The position numbers were made by a program, and so were the translations under genes. Under the pieces are notes generated by a model. It was not told the DNA's origin. It was given only the letters and a program-made list of their open reading frames with translations, and ran no database searches. Positions 37,356 to 47,072 of a stretch of DNA of 64,000 nt are shown one piece after another. Numbering within the stretch: the first letter of the stretch is position 1; each line of letters opens with the position of its first letter. The DNA comes from Candidatus Coprenecus pullicola (GTDB taxonomy: Bacteria > Bacteroidota > Bacteroidia > Bacteroidales > UBA932): positions 1 through 64,000 of the forward strand of contig DVHR01000043.1 in the NCBI GenBank assembly GCA_018711925.1. Direction: 5' to 3'.

Positions 37356-38564
37356 TTACAGTTTGATGGCGAACCGCTTGAGACGGGAGTCGAGCATCTC
37401 TTCCGGGACAATGTGCTTTATGCAGCCGGCGATGACGTTGAGCAGCCGCTCGCGGACGTAGTCCTCCCGGATGACGAGGGAGACTTCGCGGACGGGGATG
37501 CAGGTAGGGCAGCCCGGGACAATGGACTGGCCGGGTACATCGGGCAGGGGTGCGGTCATGGAGGCTCCGGTCAAGGAGGTACCGGACACAGAAGGAGCGG
37601 AGGCGGCGCTTGCGGCATCAGTCTGGCGGACGATAGGGCGGAGGTTCCTGCGCTGCTCCTCGGTGAGGAAGGCGGTGTGCAGTTCCGGAATGACGGTGTA
37701 GCCTCCGTTGGTGTCTACGATGCGTACGAGCGTGTCGATGCTGCCGGCCTGGTACTCGGTGTGGGTGCGCCGGTGACTGTGGCAGAAGTTGAAGACCTGG
37801 CTGCGGAGGCAGTGGCCTTCTTCCAGTATCCACAGCCGGTCGGATGCCAGGCTGTCGGCCGGAATCTCGCTCAGTGCGTACAGTTCGTCGGACGGGGAGA
37901 TATAGGCCGTGAATTTCTCATAGTACAATGGTATTTCCAGCAGGCCTTTCTGCTCCAGCGGGGTGGCGAGGATGGCCATGTCTATCTCCGCTGACAGCAG
38001 TTTCCCGATGATGAACCGGGTGCGCATCTCGGAGACTTTCAGGTGTACTGCGGGGAAATCGGAATGTATACGCTTGAAAAGCCCAGGCAGTATGTACGGT
38101 GCGATGGTCGGAATGATGCCCATGGAGGCTTCTCCGCCCTCGTTCCCCTTTTCTGCTGCGACCAGTTCATGCAGCATGGAGGCGTTGTGCAGGGTCACCC
38201 GGGCCTGGGCGATGATCTTCTCTCCGAGTGCAGTAGGCCGGACGGGATGTGCTCCCCGGTCGAATATGGTTACGTCCAGGGCGGTCTCTATGCTGCGTAT
38301 GCCGGCGCTCAGGGTCGGCTGGGTGACGCCGCAGGCCTCGGCGGCCCTGACGAAGTTGCGGTGGGTGTCCACGGCCACGATGTAGCGCAGGGCGGTCAGG
38401 CTCAGATTGGCCTCAGCCGGTACAGGAGGAACTGTGGATTTGGCAGCTGAGCCGGTTGCCGGGCCGGATGTCCCGGAGGCCTGTCTTTGTATTGCGCTGG
38501 AATTCCTTGCTTCTGAGCGGAACTGTTCCTGGTCAGTTGCGGGTGATGTGCTATGTCTGTTCAT
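37356..38564 (-). CDS. OxyR-like LysR-family hydrogen peroxide regulator with N-terminal extension and internal insertion
   Basis: 'LTALRYIVAVDTHRNFVRAAEACGVTQPTLSAGIRSIE' HTH; 'EEGHCLRSQVFNFC' conserved OxyR cysteine pair; divergent from peroxiredoxin. Confidence 0.88.
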   Translation of the reverse strand: MNRHSTSPATDQEQFRSEARNSSAIQRQASGTSGPATGSAAKSTVPPVPAEANLSLTALRYIVAVDTHRNFVRAAEACGVTQPTLSAGIRSIETALDVTIFDRGAHPVRPTALGEKIIAQARVTLHNASMLHELVAAEKGNEGGEASMGIIPTIAPYILPGLFKRIHSDFPAVHLKVSEMRTRFIIGKLLSAEIDMAILATPLEQKGLLEIPLYYEKFTAYISPSDELYALSEIPADSLASDRLWILEEGHCLRSQVFNFCHSHRRTHTEYQAGSIDTLVRIVDTNGGYTVIPELHTAFLTEEQRRNLRPIVRQTDAASAASAPSVSGTSLTGASMTAPLPDVPGQSIVPGCPTCIPVREVSLVIREDYVRERLLNVIAGCIKHIVPEEMLDSRLKRFAIKL

Positions 38565-38630
38565 TGCATCAAATTTTATGTCGAGTACACTCCGGCTTCG
38601 ATTCGTCTGCAGGCAAATATATAGAAATTT

Positions 38631-38655
38631 TCGATAACAATATAAAAATTATCGA
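38631..38655. promoter_or_regulatory. putative LysR/OxyR operator
   Basis: TCGATAA-N11-TTATCGA (T-N11-A type palindrome) abutting the -33 element of the peroxiredoxin promoter. Confidence 0.6.
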
Positions 38656-38687
38656 TTTGATTTATAAAAACCACTGCCGTATCTTTG
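38656..38687 (+). promoter_or_regulatory. peroxiredoxin promoter
   Basis: TTTG (38656-38659)-N20-TATCTTTG (38680-38687). Confidence 0.75.
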
Positions 38688-38737
38688 CAACGTAAAACAA
38701 AAACAAACGGAATATTAATCATTAAAAATCAATAATT

Positions 38738-39475
38738 ATGGACAACAGCAACAACATCCAGACCCAGAACCAGCAGCAGTTTTATCCGATGCCCCGCATA
38801 GGCGACCAGGCCCCCGCTTTCGAGGCCGTAACCACTCAGGGTAAGATCCGTTTCCCCGAGGATTTCAAGGGCAAATGGAAGATTCTCTTCAGCCATCCCG
38901 CCGATTTCACCCCTGTCTGCACCTCCGAGTTCATGACCTTCGCCTCCCGCGCCGCCGAGTTCGAGGCTCTCAACACCCAGCTCATCGGCCTCTCCGTGGA
39001 CGGTCTCTACAGCCACATTGCCTGGCTGCGCACCATTCAGGAGAAGATAGAGTACAAGGGCATGAAGAACGTAGAGGTACGCTTCCCCCTCATCGAGGAC
39101 ATCACCATGGACATTGCCCGCAAGTACGGCATGATCCAGCCCGGCGAGAGCGCCACACAGGCCGTAAGAGCCGTATTTTTCATCGACCCGAAGAACGTCA
39201 TACGCACCATTATCTATTATCCCCTCTCGCTTGGCAGGAATTTTGATGAGCTCAAGAGAGTGCTTGTAGGCCTGCAGACCGCAGATGAGTTCGGAGTGGC
39301 CCTGCCCGCCGACTGGCAGCCCGGAGACGAGGTGATCGTGCCTACGGCCGGTTCCTGCGGAGTGGCCAAGAGCCGTATGGACGGAGAGGAAGGTGACATG
39401 AAGTGCTACGACTGGTTCTTCTGCACCCGCCAGCTCCCCAAGGACAGGATAGAGGATAAAATTTACAGGAAATAA
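38738..39475 (+). CDS. peroxiredoxin (Prx6-type)
   Basis: 'FSHPADFTPVCTSEFMTFASRA', 'VRAVFFIDPKNVIRTIIYYPLSLGRN'. Confidence 0.95.
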   Translation: MDNSNNIQTQNQQQFYPMPRIGDQAPAFEAVTTQGKIRFPEDFKGKWKILFSHPADFTPVCTSEFMTFASRAAEFEALNTQLIGLSVDGLYSHIAWLRTIQEKIEYKGMKNVEVRFPLIEDITMDIARKYGMIQPGESATQAVRAVFFIDPKNVIRTIIYYPLSLGRNFDELKRVLVGLQTADEFGVALPADWQPGDEVIVPTAGSCGVAKSRMDGEEGDMKCYDWFFCTRQLPKDRIEDKIYRK

Positions 39476-39945
39476 TGAAACGCATAACAACACTACTATT
39501 AACAGCCGGAATCCTGCTTCTGTCCGCTGTCCCGAACGGGGCGGCCGGGCAGGAGAGGAAAGCCGGGAAAAACGACGAAGGTATGGGAAAAGTACAGCAT
39601 ATAACGAAAGCGGAGTTTCTGCAGAAAGTATATAACTACGAGGCTAATCCACAGACTTGGAAATACGAGGGCGAGGGTCCTGCCATTGTGGATTTCTTCG
39701 CGACCTGGTGCGGACCGTGCAAGGCTCTCGGTCCTGTCCTGGACGAACTTGCGGCCGAGTACGGAGACAAGTTGACGATTTACAAGGTGGACGTGGACCA
39801 GGAACGCGAGCTGGCCGGAGCCTTCGGTATCCGCTCGGTGCCTACGCTGCTCTTTATCCCCGCCAACGGGGAGCCGTCGATGAGCCCCGGTGCGCCTTCC
39901 AAGGCCCAGCTTAAACAGATCATCGATGAGCACTTGCTGAAATAG
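39475..39945 (+). CDS. exported thioredoxin-like protein
   Basis: Signal peptide, 'VDFFATWCGPCKALGPVLDELA'; TAATG overlap with peroxiredoxin. Confidence 0.93.
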   Translation: MKRITTLLLTAGILLLSAVPNGAAGQERKAGKNDEGMGKVQHITKAEFLQKVYNYEANPQTWKYEGEGPAIVDFFATWCGPCKALGPVLDELAAEYGDKLTIYKVDVDQERELAGAFGIRSVPTLLFIPANGEPSMSPGAPSKAQLKQIIDEHLLK

Positions 39946-39974
39946 GGCCTTGGAAGCCTCAGATATTTTCTGGG

Positions 39975-40016
39975 GCCCAACTTAAACAGATAATCGACGA
40001 GCACTTGCTGAAATAG
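39975..40016 (+). pseudogene. orphan second copy of the thioredoxin 3' end (AQLKQIIDEHLLK-stop)
   Basis: 42 nt matching 39904-39945 with 3 differences, all synonymous third positions. Confidence 0.8.
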
Positions 40017-40053
40017 CCTTTTCAAAGTAATTTTGTGAGAGAAGATTTATAGA

Positions 40054-40091
40054 GGGTGGCCCGGTAAAACTGGATGGGCCGCCCTTTTTTG
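40054..40091 (+). terminator. Rho-independent terminator after thioredoxin
   Basis: GGGTGGCCC-ggtaaaactggat-GGGCCGCCC-TTTTTT. Confidence 0.8.
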
Positions 40092-40452
40092 TTTGCAACG
40101 GTAAGCAGTGCAGCGGGCCTGTTTTGTAAACACTCGCTGATCAGTAAGTTACGGAAAGGGTGCGATCCTCAGACGGGTTCAGAAAGCTGTGAAAAGAACT
40201 CGGTATTTTTGAAATGTGTTGAAAATCAAGTGATTGTGGAAAATAACCGCTCCCCTGCTTACCGTTGTTGCGCCCGGTTGCCCATCCGATTGCCCGTCCA
40301 GTTGCGGTTCCGACGTTTCCCGACAGCAGTTCTCCGGTCTCACAGCTGCAGCTCCCGAGCCGCAGCCTGCCGTCCTCGCAGGAAAGGCATGTCAAGGCGG
40401 CTAAACAAGTCTACGGTTTTCTCTCCACAATGAAAAATGCTATTTTCGCGGC

Positions 40453-41454
40453 ATGAAAAGAGGTTTGCTGATATATCCGTCCACGACTCCGAGGGGAAAC
40501 AATGCCTTCGGCTGGTTCCGGGAGGCGGCCGCCCGTTACGGGATGGAACTGGAAGTACTGTTCTATGATTCTCCCGGGGCGGGTGCACTTGCCGGTGCTC
40601 CTGCTTGGACTCCGGACTTCGTGTTGATGCGCGGGTACAATACCGCACTGTCGCGTTGGTACGAGTCTCAAGGGGTGACGGTGGTCAATTCCACTGACTC
40701 GATGATTCTGTGCCGGGACAAATACCGGTCTGCGGTGGTCTTGGCTGCTGCGGGGGGGCCGGTGCCCCGGACATTCATGCCTGTCGGCCAGGGTGTACGG
40801 TATCCGGATTATGCGGAGGTTGCCGGCCGCCTCGGACTTCTTGACAGCAGCGATGGGACAGTGGTTCCATTTATCCTGAAACTCAATTACGGCTCCAAGG
40901 GGGAGAATGTCTTTCTCATCGGCAACGAGCGGGAGTATAAGGAGGCTCTGGAGGTCTGCCGCATGGAGGAACAGCATCGTCTGGAGGAATTGTCGCGGGG
41001 CATAACCGAATTCGGGGAGACTCCGGAGGAAGTGGCTTACGGCTGCACTCCGGTGCTTCAGGAGTTTATCGCTTCCAGCCGGGGCCGGGACATCCGGGTG
41101 TGGGTGACCGGAGACGAGGTGGCCGGGCACGTGCTCCGCTACAACGACCGCAGTTTTAAGTCCAATTTCGCCGCCGGCGGGTCCTTCCGCCAGATCCCGC
41201 TGCCGCCTGAAGCCGCTTCTACTGCCCTTGCCGCTGCCCGTGCCGCCGGTCTGTTCTTCGCCGGCGTGGACCTTCTCTTCGACGGACACGGCGGATTCAA
41301 GGTGTGCGAGATAAACGGCAACGCAGGCTTCCGTACCGCCTCAGCCGATATCCCCGACGCACTGTTCAGAGCTCTGTCAGAAGCCCACCTGAAGTTGCGT
41401 GATGAACATGTGCGAGGACGGAATACCGCTGTAGATGCCTTCGCTATTCCGTGA
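40453..41454 (+). CDS. ATP-grasp domain protein (RimK/LysX-like)
   Basis: 'PFILKLNYGSKGENVFLI', 'LQEFIASSRGRDIRVWVTGDEV', 'KSNFAAGGSFR', 'FKVCEINGNAGF'. Confidence 0.85.
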   Translation: MKRGLLIYPSTTPRGNNAFGWFREAAARYGMELEVLFYDSPGAGALAGAPAWTPDFVLMRGYNTALSRWYESQGVTVVNSTDSMILCRDKYRSAVVLAAAGGPVPRTFMPVGQGVRYPDYAEVAGRLGLLDSSDGTVVPFILKLNYGSKGENVFLIGNEREYKEALEVCRMEEQHRLEELSRGITEFGETPEEVAYGCTPVLQEFIASSRGRDIRVWVTGDEVAGHVLRYNDRSFKSNFAAGGSFRQIPLPPEAASTALAAARAAGLFFAGVDLLFDGHGGFKVCEINGNAGFRTASADIPDALFRALSEAHLKLRDEHVRGRNTAVDAFAIP

Positions 41455-42534
41455 GCGCTGCTGATAGACATACTGCGCCTGGAGACGGCATTTACGGTAG
41501 ATGTTCCACTGCAGTCCTATGATGTAGTTGCATTGCCAGTCATTCAGACTAATGTTTCTGTCCAGATAATCCACCGAGGCCACTATGTCCAGGAATTTTG
41601 CGGGAGATCCGGTCAGTGTGGCGTATGCGCCTCGGCTTCTGACCGTAGCGTCCAGACCTTCCATGTATTCGCTCCTAAGATATACCGGTCCTGCCTTCAG
41701 CTCCAGTCCTGCGCTCCATCTGTTTCTCCGGTATGTGTCTCCTGCCTGGAAAGCTTTGTAGGGACTGTCTGCTTTTGCGGTCCCTTCTCCGATATAGACG
41801 GAGCCGTGCAGTTTGAGAATGCTCACCGGTCTGAGAGCCAGGCTTGCGACGACATCCTTCCGGTTGTTGGTCTCGGCCGTATTGTACGGCTCTCCGTTGA
41901 AGACACCTACTCTATATTCTATCAGATTGCGGTTATCCTTTCCTATTTTCAGAAATGCGCCTCCTACTTCCAGACCCAGATCCCTGCCGGCTCCTCCTCC
42001 GAAGCATGCGTCCGAACCGTCTATACCTGCAAGATACTGGACTGCCTGTGCGCCCTTTATTATTTCCAGGACGGAGGGAGACATATTGCTCTCTATAGTG
42101 AAGGGGGTCTTGTACTGTCCGAGACGGATGTAGAACGCATCTACCGGGCGGTATCTGACGAATAGCTCGTGCAACCTGAATTTTACCAGGTCGGCCATGA
42201 AGTAGAGATCGAGATGCTTTATGGGTTCGATATCGGCAATTATCATCGCCCTGGAGAGATTGAACTTGTTGAAAGCCTTGTCCTGCGCAATGTCGTAGGA
42301 GTCATATTGAAATCCGGCCTGGGCGTATCCGCTGACCGTTACTTTCTCTGAAATGAAACGGAGAAACTTGCTGTCCTCGGAGTCTTTTTTATCTGTACTA
42401 AGGGTGTCTACTGCCGCTGATAAGTTGAAACATGCGGCAGCAGTCAATATAATTGTGATGACAAGGGCCTTTATATGCATGGCTGAAGTATTAGATTGGC
42501 TGTCGGTATGGATGTTTTTTAAAATGCGCGGCAA
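41377..42534 (-). CDS. porin (phosphate-selective porin O/P-like)
   Basis: 'VDAFYIRLGQYKTPFTIESNMSPSVLEIIKGAQ', beta-barrel, terminal aromatic 'QLQVGF'. Confidence 0.8.
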   Translation of the reverse strand: MPRILKNIHTDSQSNTSAMHIKALVITIILTAAACFNLSAAVDTLSTDKKDSEDSKFLRFISEKVTVSGYAQAGFQYDSYDIAQDKAFNKFNLSRAMIIADIEPIKHLDLYFMADLVKFRLHELFVRYRPVDAFYIRLGQYKTPFTIESNMSPSVLEIIKGAQAVQYLAGIDGSDACFGGGAGRDLGLEVGGAFLKIGKDNRNLIEYRVGVFNGEPYNTAETNNRKDVVASLALRPVSILKLHGSVYIGEGTAKADSPYKAFQAGDTYRRNRWSAGLELKAGPVYLRSEYMEGLDATVRSRGAYATLTGSPAKFLDIVASVDYLDRNISLNDWQCNYIIGLQWNIYRKCRLQAQYVYQQRSRNSEGIYSGIPSSHMFITQLQVGF

Positions 42535-42575
42535 AAATAGAAAAAGGGTATGGAATATGCAAAGGGTCTGTCATC

Positions 42576-43667
42576 TCATCGGATGGCGGTGAGCAGGGTA
42601 GTGCCGGTGAGTTTTTTCTTGTCGAAGGTCTGTTGTTTGACCAGGCCCACGCCACGGGCGTACCATGACACCTGCCGGGTCTTCTCGTTGACCATCATGG
42701 CCTTGGCAGTCATTGTCTCCTCTATTACATAGCAGTCGAAAGTACCTGCGGGAGTTGTTACGGACTCGCGGCCGATGACTTTCCTGTCTTTGCAGCCCAT
42801 CTTCGAGGTTATGAACATTATTTTAATTTCGATACTGTAATCCGGCAGTTCCATTCCTTCATAGATGTCAGCCGGTATGCCTCTGCATTCGCCTGAGACA
42901 GTGGTGTTATCCAGAATCTCATTCATGGCTGCCTGATTCTCAGCATCATCACCGTCGCCCATTGCATTCAGAGACTGCCTCATGCCTTCCTGCATGGCCT
43001 CTTCCATCAGCGCGGCCATGTCCATTATCACCTCGCCCCGGTCAAATCTCATCAGTGTCATGGAGCGGAAACGGCTGGTGTCTTCCGGATATGTGACAGT
43101 GGAGATCACTGTGGCATGTCCCTGAGTGAAGTCGCCTGTAAAGTCAGCCAGGGAATCCGCATTGAAAGAGACTGTCTTGCCGTCAGCGTCACGTGCTTCA
43201 TAAATGCGTACCATGCCCGGTTCAGAACAGAAAAAAGGCTCAGTGCCTTGTCCGTAGGCCACTGCGGATATGTCGTTTTGATTTTCACTTTCTTTTACAG
43301 CCGAGATCATGAACCACATCTCTATCTTAGGGAAACGGTCCTGGAAATGCTTCATGAAATCGCTGATAGTGTCCTCATTGTGTATCGTCATCATATTGGA
43401 GATCTCGGACTGGACCACGCCGGCAGCCTCCACAGCGGCCTCCATTGACGAGGTGACATAGTAGAATGTGCTGTCGGAGCCGTCCGGATACTCCACGTCC
43501 ACACTGACCAGAAGACTGCCGCTGCCAGCCGGGGAGGAGAGGTCGACAATCTCCGTCTCCGCTCCAAGAGGCTCAATGGTACTTCCGCCCAATGAGATCT
43601 GGGCAGAGGCTGCTGCTGCCGAGACTGCCATAACCGCAAGTACGGTGAAAAAACGGATGATTCTCAT
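42576..43667 (-). CDS. hypothetical exported protein
   Basis: ORF 363 aa with signal peptide; 'TPAGTFDCYVIEETMTAK...WYARGVGLVKQQTF' resembles TapB/DUF3108-like proteins. Confidence 0.6.
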   Translation of the reverse strand: MRIIRFFTVLAVMAVSAAAASAQISLGGSTIEPLGAETEIVDLSSPAGSGSLLVSVDVEYPDGSDSTFYYVTSSMEAAVEAAGVVQSEISNMMTIHNEDTISDFMKHFQDRFPKIEMWFMISAVKESENQNDISAVAYGQGTEPFFCSEPGMVRIYEARDADGKTVSFNADSLADFTGDFTQGHATVISTVTYPEDTSRFRSMTLMRFDRGEVIMDMAALMEEAMQEGMRQSLNAMGDGDDAENQAAMNEILDNTTVSGECRGIPADIYEGMELPDYSIEIKIMFITSKMGCKDRKVIGRESVTTPAGTFDCYVIEETMTAKAMMVNEKTRQVSWYARGVGLVKQQTFDKKKLTGTTLLTAIR

Positions 43668-43672
43668 AATCT

Positions 43673-43978
43673 TCAGTATTTGTAGTGGTGTAAAACATAA
43701 TCTCCGTCGAATCCCCAGATGTCCTTTGTCTCCGGATTAATGTCGAACATATACAGCTGCCCGTCCACGTGGATTATCTGCAATGGCTGCCCGTCACTGT
43801 CAAGGACTACTATGCGGCTGTCCTCCACAGCCTGCACGACAGGTACGTCACAGTCGGCCATGTCGATGTAGTCCCCGGACAGCGGCCCCTTCTGCTTCTG
43901 CGCACAGCCCACTGCCAGGAGCAGCGGCAGCACGCATAACGCTATGAGACTTTGAATATTTGACAGTGGCTTCAGCAT
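43673..43978 (-). CDS. small lipoprotein
   Basis: ORF 101 aa; 'LLLAVGCAQKQKG' lipobox. Confidence 0.6.
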   Translation of the reverse strand: MLKPLSNIQSLIALCVLPLLLAVGCAQKQKGPLSGDYIDMADCDVPVVQAVEDSRIVVLDSDGQPLQIIHVDGQLYMFDINPETKDIWGFDGDYVLHHYKY

Positions 43979-44165
43979 GACTCTCTACGTTGCAAATTAA
44001 TAAGCGTACCAAAGTTAGGAAAATTTTCCATAGGCTGACGGTTATCGCTGGAAATTTGCAATAACAGTGTCATCTAATCTGACTATCCGCAAAGATACCG
44101 CTTACCATAAAGCAAGGGTGCTGTGCTTAACTATTTATTAATCAGCGCGTTCTTGGTATGTTGGT

Positions 44166-44199
44166 TGCGCTATGGTCTGTTTTTTCAGGCCATAGCGCA
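44166..44199. repeat. 13-14 bp stem hairpin in intergenic region
   Basis: TGCGCTATGGTCTG-tttttt-CAGGCCATAGCGCA (one G-U). Confidence 0.7.
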
Positions 44200-44592
44200 G
44201 CTTATTTTATAATATTGTCCTGGATATCAGGGCTTTAATAAGTTAGAGGTTGCTTTATGGGTGACATATACAGCAACGTGGATTCCTGACAACGATTCCG
44301 TATGTAAGTCCCCACAGACCCAGTCAGCCCGTCCCTGGCCTGAACTGACAAATGCAGGCCATTCTGCATGTGCTTGATTATAAAGTGGTATATAAAGTGC
44401 CGCGCATTTTCGGGTGTTTTGAGACGCTGAGGAATGCATCCGTTTTCAACTATCTGATTTGCAGTAGATTGAAAAATGAGGTGCATTTCTCGTGTGGCCG
44501 TAAGCGACACGGATACCCGTGATAGGCAGAACAAGAACGGCGCGGGACCATATTCCGATGAGGATTGCAAATTTTTCCATAAATTTGCATAT

Positions 44593-45161
44593 ATGAAATC
44601 CTGCATTAACCTCATATTGACAATGATGCTGTTTGCTGTCTGCTCATGCTCAAGTCATAGTGGGACAGAGCAGCCACGGCATACAGGTTCTCTTCAGCAA
44701 CTTATAGATAGATGCAACCACTACCGCGACATAGGTCATCAGGATTCGGTGGCGGCGCTCACCCTGCCATATCTCAAGGGCTCGCTCGCGGCTCAGGACT
44801 CATTGGGCGTACAGGTCAATTTCTGGTTGAGAGCGGCATCATCTATTCGCAAGAGGGTGACGCACGTGACTACGAGCACAATTTCGTCGTGCGCGAGGTG
44901 CTTACCGACGATATATTTGGGGATCCGCTCCAGTCCACGGCTGAGAATGAGGTCATAGGATATTCCCTTGAGGCAGAGCTGCCCCGGTCAGTACTCGTGC
45001 CTGAGAACACTTCGGTGATAATAGCCGTAGCGCGGCCCGGCTCCGCTGACTCCGCCGGCAGTCTGACATATCCCAACGTGACATACATGGACCTGGACAT
45101 CTACGACAACGCCGTCATCGTGCCGGCAAACGGCTCCGTTGACCTTGCGTACGAGGAATAA
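44593..45161 (+). pseudogene. chimeric pseudogene: N-term of TPR/LuxR-type regulator joined out of frame to an Omp28-like C-terminus
   Basis: 'MKSCINLILTMMLFAVCSCSSHSGTEQPRHTGSLQQLIDRCNHYRDIGHQDSVAALTLPYLKGSLAAQDSLGVQ' then in another frame 'ESGIIYSQEGDARDYEHNFVVREVLTDDIFGD...NGSVDLAYEE'. Confidence 0.65.
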
Positions 45162-45303
45162 CCCTTGTTTTTCATCATATCATGAGAACGGGCGGCTGGA
45201 ATGTTCCGGCCGCTCTTTTTTACGGAAGTGGTTTTGAAATCAGCGGGGCAGTGAGTATCTTTGTACCGGCCGGAGAGGACCGATGGACTAAAGGAGAGAT
45301 ATC

Positions 45304-47055
45304 ATGGAAGAGCAAGTAAAGAAGATACCCTACGGGGTGGCGAAGTTCGAGGAAGTCAGGATTGAGAACTTCTACTATGTGGACAAGACAATGTACCTGC
45401 CCCAGATGGAGGATGTGGGTGATTATCTTTTTCTGATAAGGCCGAGGCGCTTCGGTAAGAGCTTGTTTGTCAGTATGCTCAGGGCCTATTACGACATCGC
45501 GGCGGCGGACAGGTTCGACCGGCTGTTCGGTGGGCTGTGGATACATGAGCACCCCACGCCGCTGAGGAACTCCTTCCAGGTCATCTACTTCGACTTCTCC
45601 CTCATCGGCACCGGCAAAGGGACAGATGACCTGGAACGCAACTTCAACTCTTACTGCGGAATAGCGCTCGATACCTTCGCAGAGACATACGCGAAATACT
45701 ACGATGAGAGTTTTGTCAGCGAAGTCAAGTCAATGGTGACAGCGAGAGACAAGCTCAACTACATCAATCTCCATGCTGCAAAGAGAGGCTATCCCCTCTA
45801 CCTGATAGTCGACGAGTACGACAACTTCACGAACGCCGTCCTCAGTGACAGCGGCATAGACATGTTCCGCAACCTCACTCATTCCAGCGGATTCTTCAGG
45901 GAATATTTCAAGATATTCAAGGCCATGTTCAGCAGGACATTTCTCATCGGTGTGTCTCCGGTGACTCTCGATGACCTCTCCAGCGGCTACAACATCGACT
46001 GGAACATCTCGCAGGACCCGAGGTTCAACCACATGCTCGGATTCACGGAGACGGACGTGGAGGTGATGTTCCGCTACTACAAGGAGCACGGGAAACTCCG
46101 CCCGGACGCAGACATAGAGGCCATGACCGCCGAGATGCAGCCGTGGTACAACAACTACTGCTTCTCACGGGAATGCCTAGGGGACGACCGTCTGTACAAC
46201 TGCGACATGGTGTTCTACTACCTCAATCACCAGATTGCCTTCGGGCGGCCGCCTGGGGAAATGTTGGACAAGAACATCCGGACAGATATTCGAAAAGTAT
46301 GGATGCTGGCCGACATCATCGACAGGGGCAGCAGGCGGGAGGACCGCATGAGTGTCATTGAGGAGATAGCTGCCAAGGGAGGCATCACTATGAAACTCAG
46401 GAGCTCGTTCCCGGCGGAGTACATCACCGAGGACGAGAACTTCCGCAGCCTCCTCTATTATTACGGACTTCTGACGATGGACCGGGAGGTCTTCGGGGAG
46501 CTGAGGATGGTCATCCCGAACAACTGCGTGCAGGAGCAGTACTGGACTTTCATGAGGGATTACTACCGCAAGTCGGCGGACATGGACACCATAAAATTGA
46601 GCGAGGACTTCTACCATCTGGCCGCCGCCGGCGAATGGCGTCCCCTCGTGGAGCGCATCGCCGCCTCCTACCGCGAGGTGTCCTCAGTGCGCGACGCCTC
46701 CCGCCGTGAGCACGACCTGCAGGGCTTCTTCAAGGCATACCTCGCGCTCAGCCCGCTGTATCTGGTCCGCCCTGAGATAGAGCTGAACTACGGCTACGGG
46801 GACCTGCTCCTGCTGCCTGACAAGGCCCGCTACCCGGAAGTGGCTCATAGCTATGTCATTGAACTGAAATACCTTAAGGCCGGAGCCACGGACACTGATG
46901 CGGCCCGTGTAGAGCGGGAGGCCGGGGAGCAGCTGCGTCGGTACGCAGCGGACAGGGCGCTGCAGAGACTGAGCGCGGACACCACCCTGCATCTCATCAC
47001 CATAGTCTTCCGGGGCCCGGAGATGATTGTCTGCACGGAACTGTCCGCTTTATAA
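45304..47055 (+). CDS. AAA-ATPase-like / PD-(D/E)XK nuclease superfamily protein (DUF1703)
   Basis: 'IPYGVAKFEEVRIENFYYVDKTMYLPQMEDVGDYLFLIRPRRFGKSLFVSML', C-terminal 'VIELKYLK' nuclease core. Confidence 0.92.
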   Translation: MEEQVKKIPYGVAKFEEVRIENFYYVDKTMYLPQMEDVGDYLFLIRPRRFGKSLFVSMLRAYYDIAAADRFDRLFGGLWIHEHPTPLRNSFQVIYFDFSLIGTGKGTDDLERNFNSYCGIALDTFAETYAKYYDESFVSEVKSMVTARDKLNYINLHAAKRGYPLYLIVDEYDNFTNAVLSDSGIDMFRNLTHSSGFFREYFKIFKAMFSRTFLIGVSPVTLDDLSSGYNIDWNISQDPRFNHMLGFTETDVEVMFRYYKEHGKLRPDADIEAMTAEMQPWYNNYCFSRECLGDDRLYNCDMVFYYLNHQIAFGRPPGEMLDKNIRTDIRKVWMLADIIDRGSRREDRMSVIEEIAAKGGITMKLRSSFPAEYITEDENFRSLLYYYGLLTMDREVFGELRMVIPNNCVQEQYWTFMRDYYRKSADMDTIKLSEDFYHLAAAGEWRPLVERIAASYREVSSVRDASRREHDLQGFFKAYLALSPLYLVRPEIELNYGYGDLLLLPDKARYPEVAHSYVIELKYLKAGATDTDAARVEREAGEQLRRYAADRALQRLSADTTLHLITIVFRGPEMIVCTELSAL

Positions 47056-47072
47056 TCATAGAAGGATGCCGC

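Noticed and set aside
38729-39493. 254-aa - strand ORF opposite peroxiredoxin
   Set aside because: Antisense of the real peroxiredoxin; no family features
44221-44500. Possible further E element
   Set aside because: Only one loosely similar motif (TGTGCTTGATtataaagTGGTA); no four-core geometry found
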